Positions 5,356-5,361 of a stretch of DNA of 5,361 nt are shown in pieces. The stretch lies in assembly GCA_026398285.1 (NCBI GenBank), contig JAPLTI010000306.1, forward strand, positions 1 to 5,361. The letters run 5' to 3'. The stretch is from Verrucomicrobiota bacterium. Lineage in GTDB: Bacteria > Verrucomicrobiota > Verrucomicrobiia > Chthoniobacterales > Terrimicrobiaceae. Position numbers and translations under genes: made by a program. Within the stretch, counting starts at the first letter, position 1. The number at the start of each line of letters is the position of its first letter. The notes below the pieces were generated by a model. That model made no database searches. It had not been told where the DNA came from and saw nothing but the letters and a program-made list of their open reading frames with translations.

Positions 5356-5361
5356 TCGAAT

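Overview
The window reads as part of a bacterial chromosome, most likely from the Verrucomicrobiota or a neighbouring PVC lineage. That placement is an inference. It rests on the gene mix (a YhcH sugar-anomerase-type protein, a two-domain acyltransferase of the NAT_N/GNAT_C type, a Gfo/Idh/MocA oxidoreductase and a Cys/His-rich hydrolase-like protein), on repeated use of TTG and GTG starts, and on the near absence of Shine-Dalgarno sequences. All genes lie on the + strand. No RNA gene, CRISPR array or complete insertion sequence is visible, and no gene-free stretch exceeds about 165 bases.

Bases 1 to about 4520 hold a small-molecule (probably carbohydrate or sugar-acid) catabolic cluster. In order it has a hydrolase-like protein related to L-2-amino-thiazoline-4-carboxylate hydrolases (19-570, possibly beginning upstream of the window), a YhcH/YjgK/YiaL protein (567-1034, ATGA overlap), a GNAT-like acyltransferase (1096 or 1141 to 2202), a Gfo/Idh/MocA dehydrogenase (2274-3419), a short-chain dehydrogenase resembling 3-hydroxybutyrate dehydrogenases (3525-4259), and the first 87 codons of an MFS transporter (4256-4519, GTGA overlap). 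Two gaps, 71 and 105 bases, separate the blocks and carry weak promoter-like sequences. A plausible reading is import by the transporter, anomer interconversion by YhcH, and two NAD(P)-linked steps, with the hydrolase and acyltransferase handling a substituent. The substrate cannot be read from the sequence.

The transporter is cut off in its third membrane segment, exactly where a 61-base repeat begins (4511-4571). The other copy (1084-1144) sits just before, or across the start of, the acyltransferase gene. The copies match at 51 of 61 bases without gaps, and the differences show no codon-position bias. The element therefore looks like a non-coding dispersed repeat, not a shared coding segment, and it marks a likely rearrangement point.

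After a candidate terminator (4602-4622) and an AT-rich intergenic segment comes a self-contained type II toxin-antitoxin pair: an AbrB/MazE-fold antitoxin (4681-4917) and a PIN-domain toxin (4921-5355). Its lower GC content and its place right after the broken transporter fit an acquired module beside a degraded operon end.
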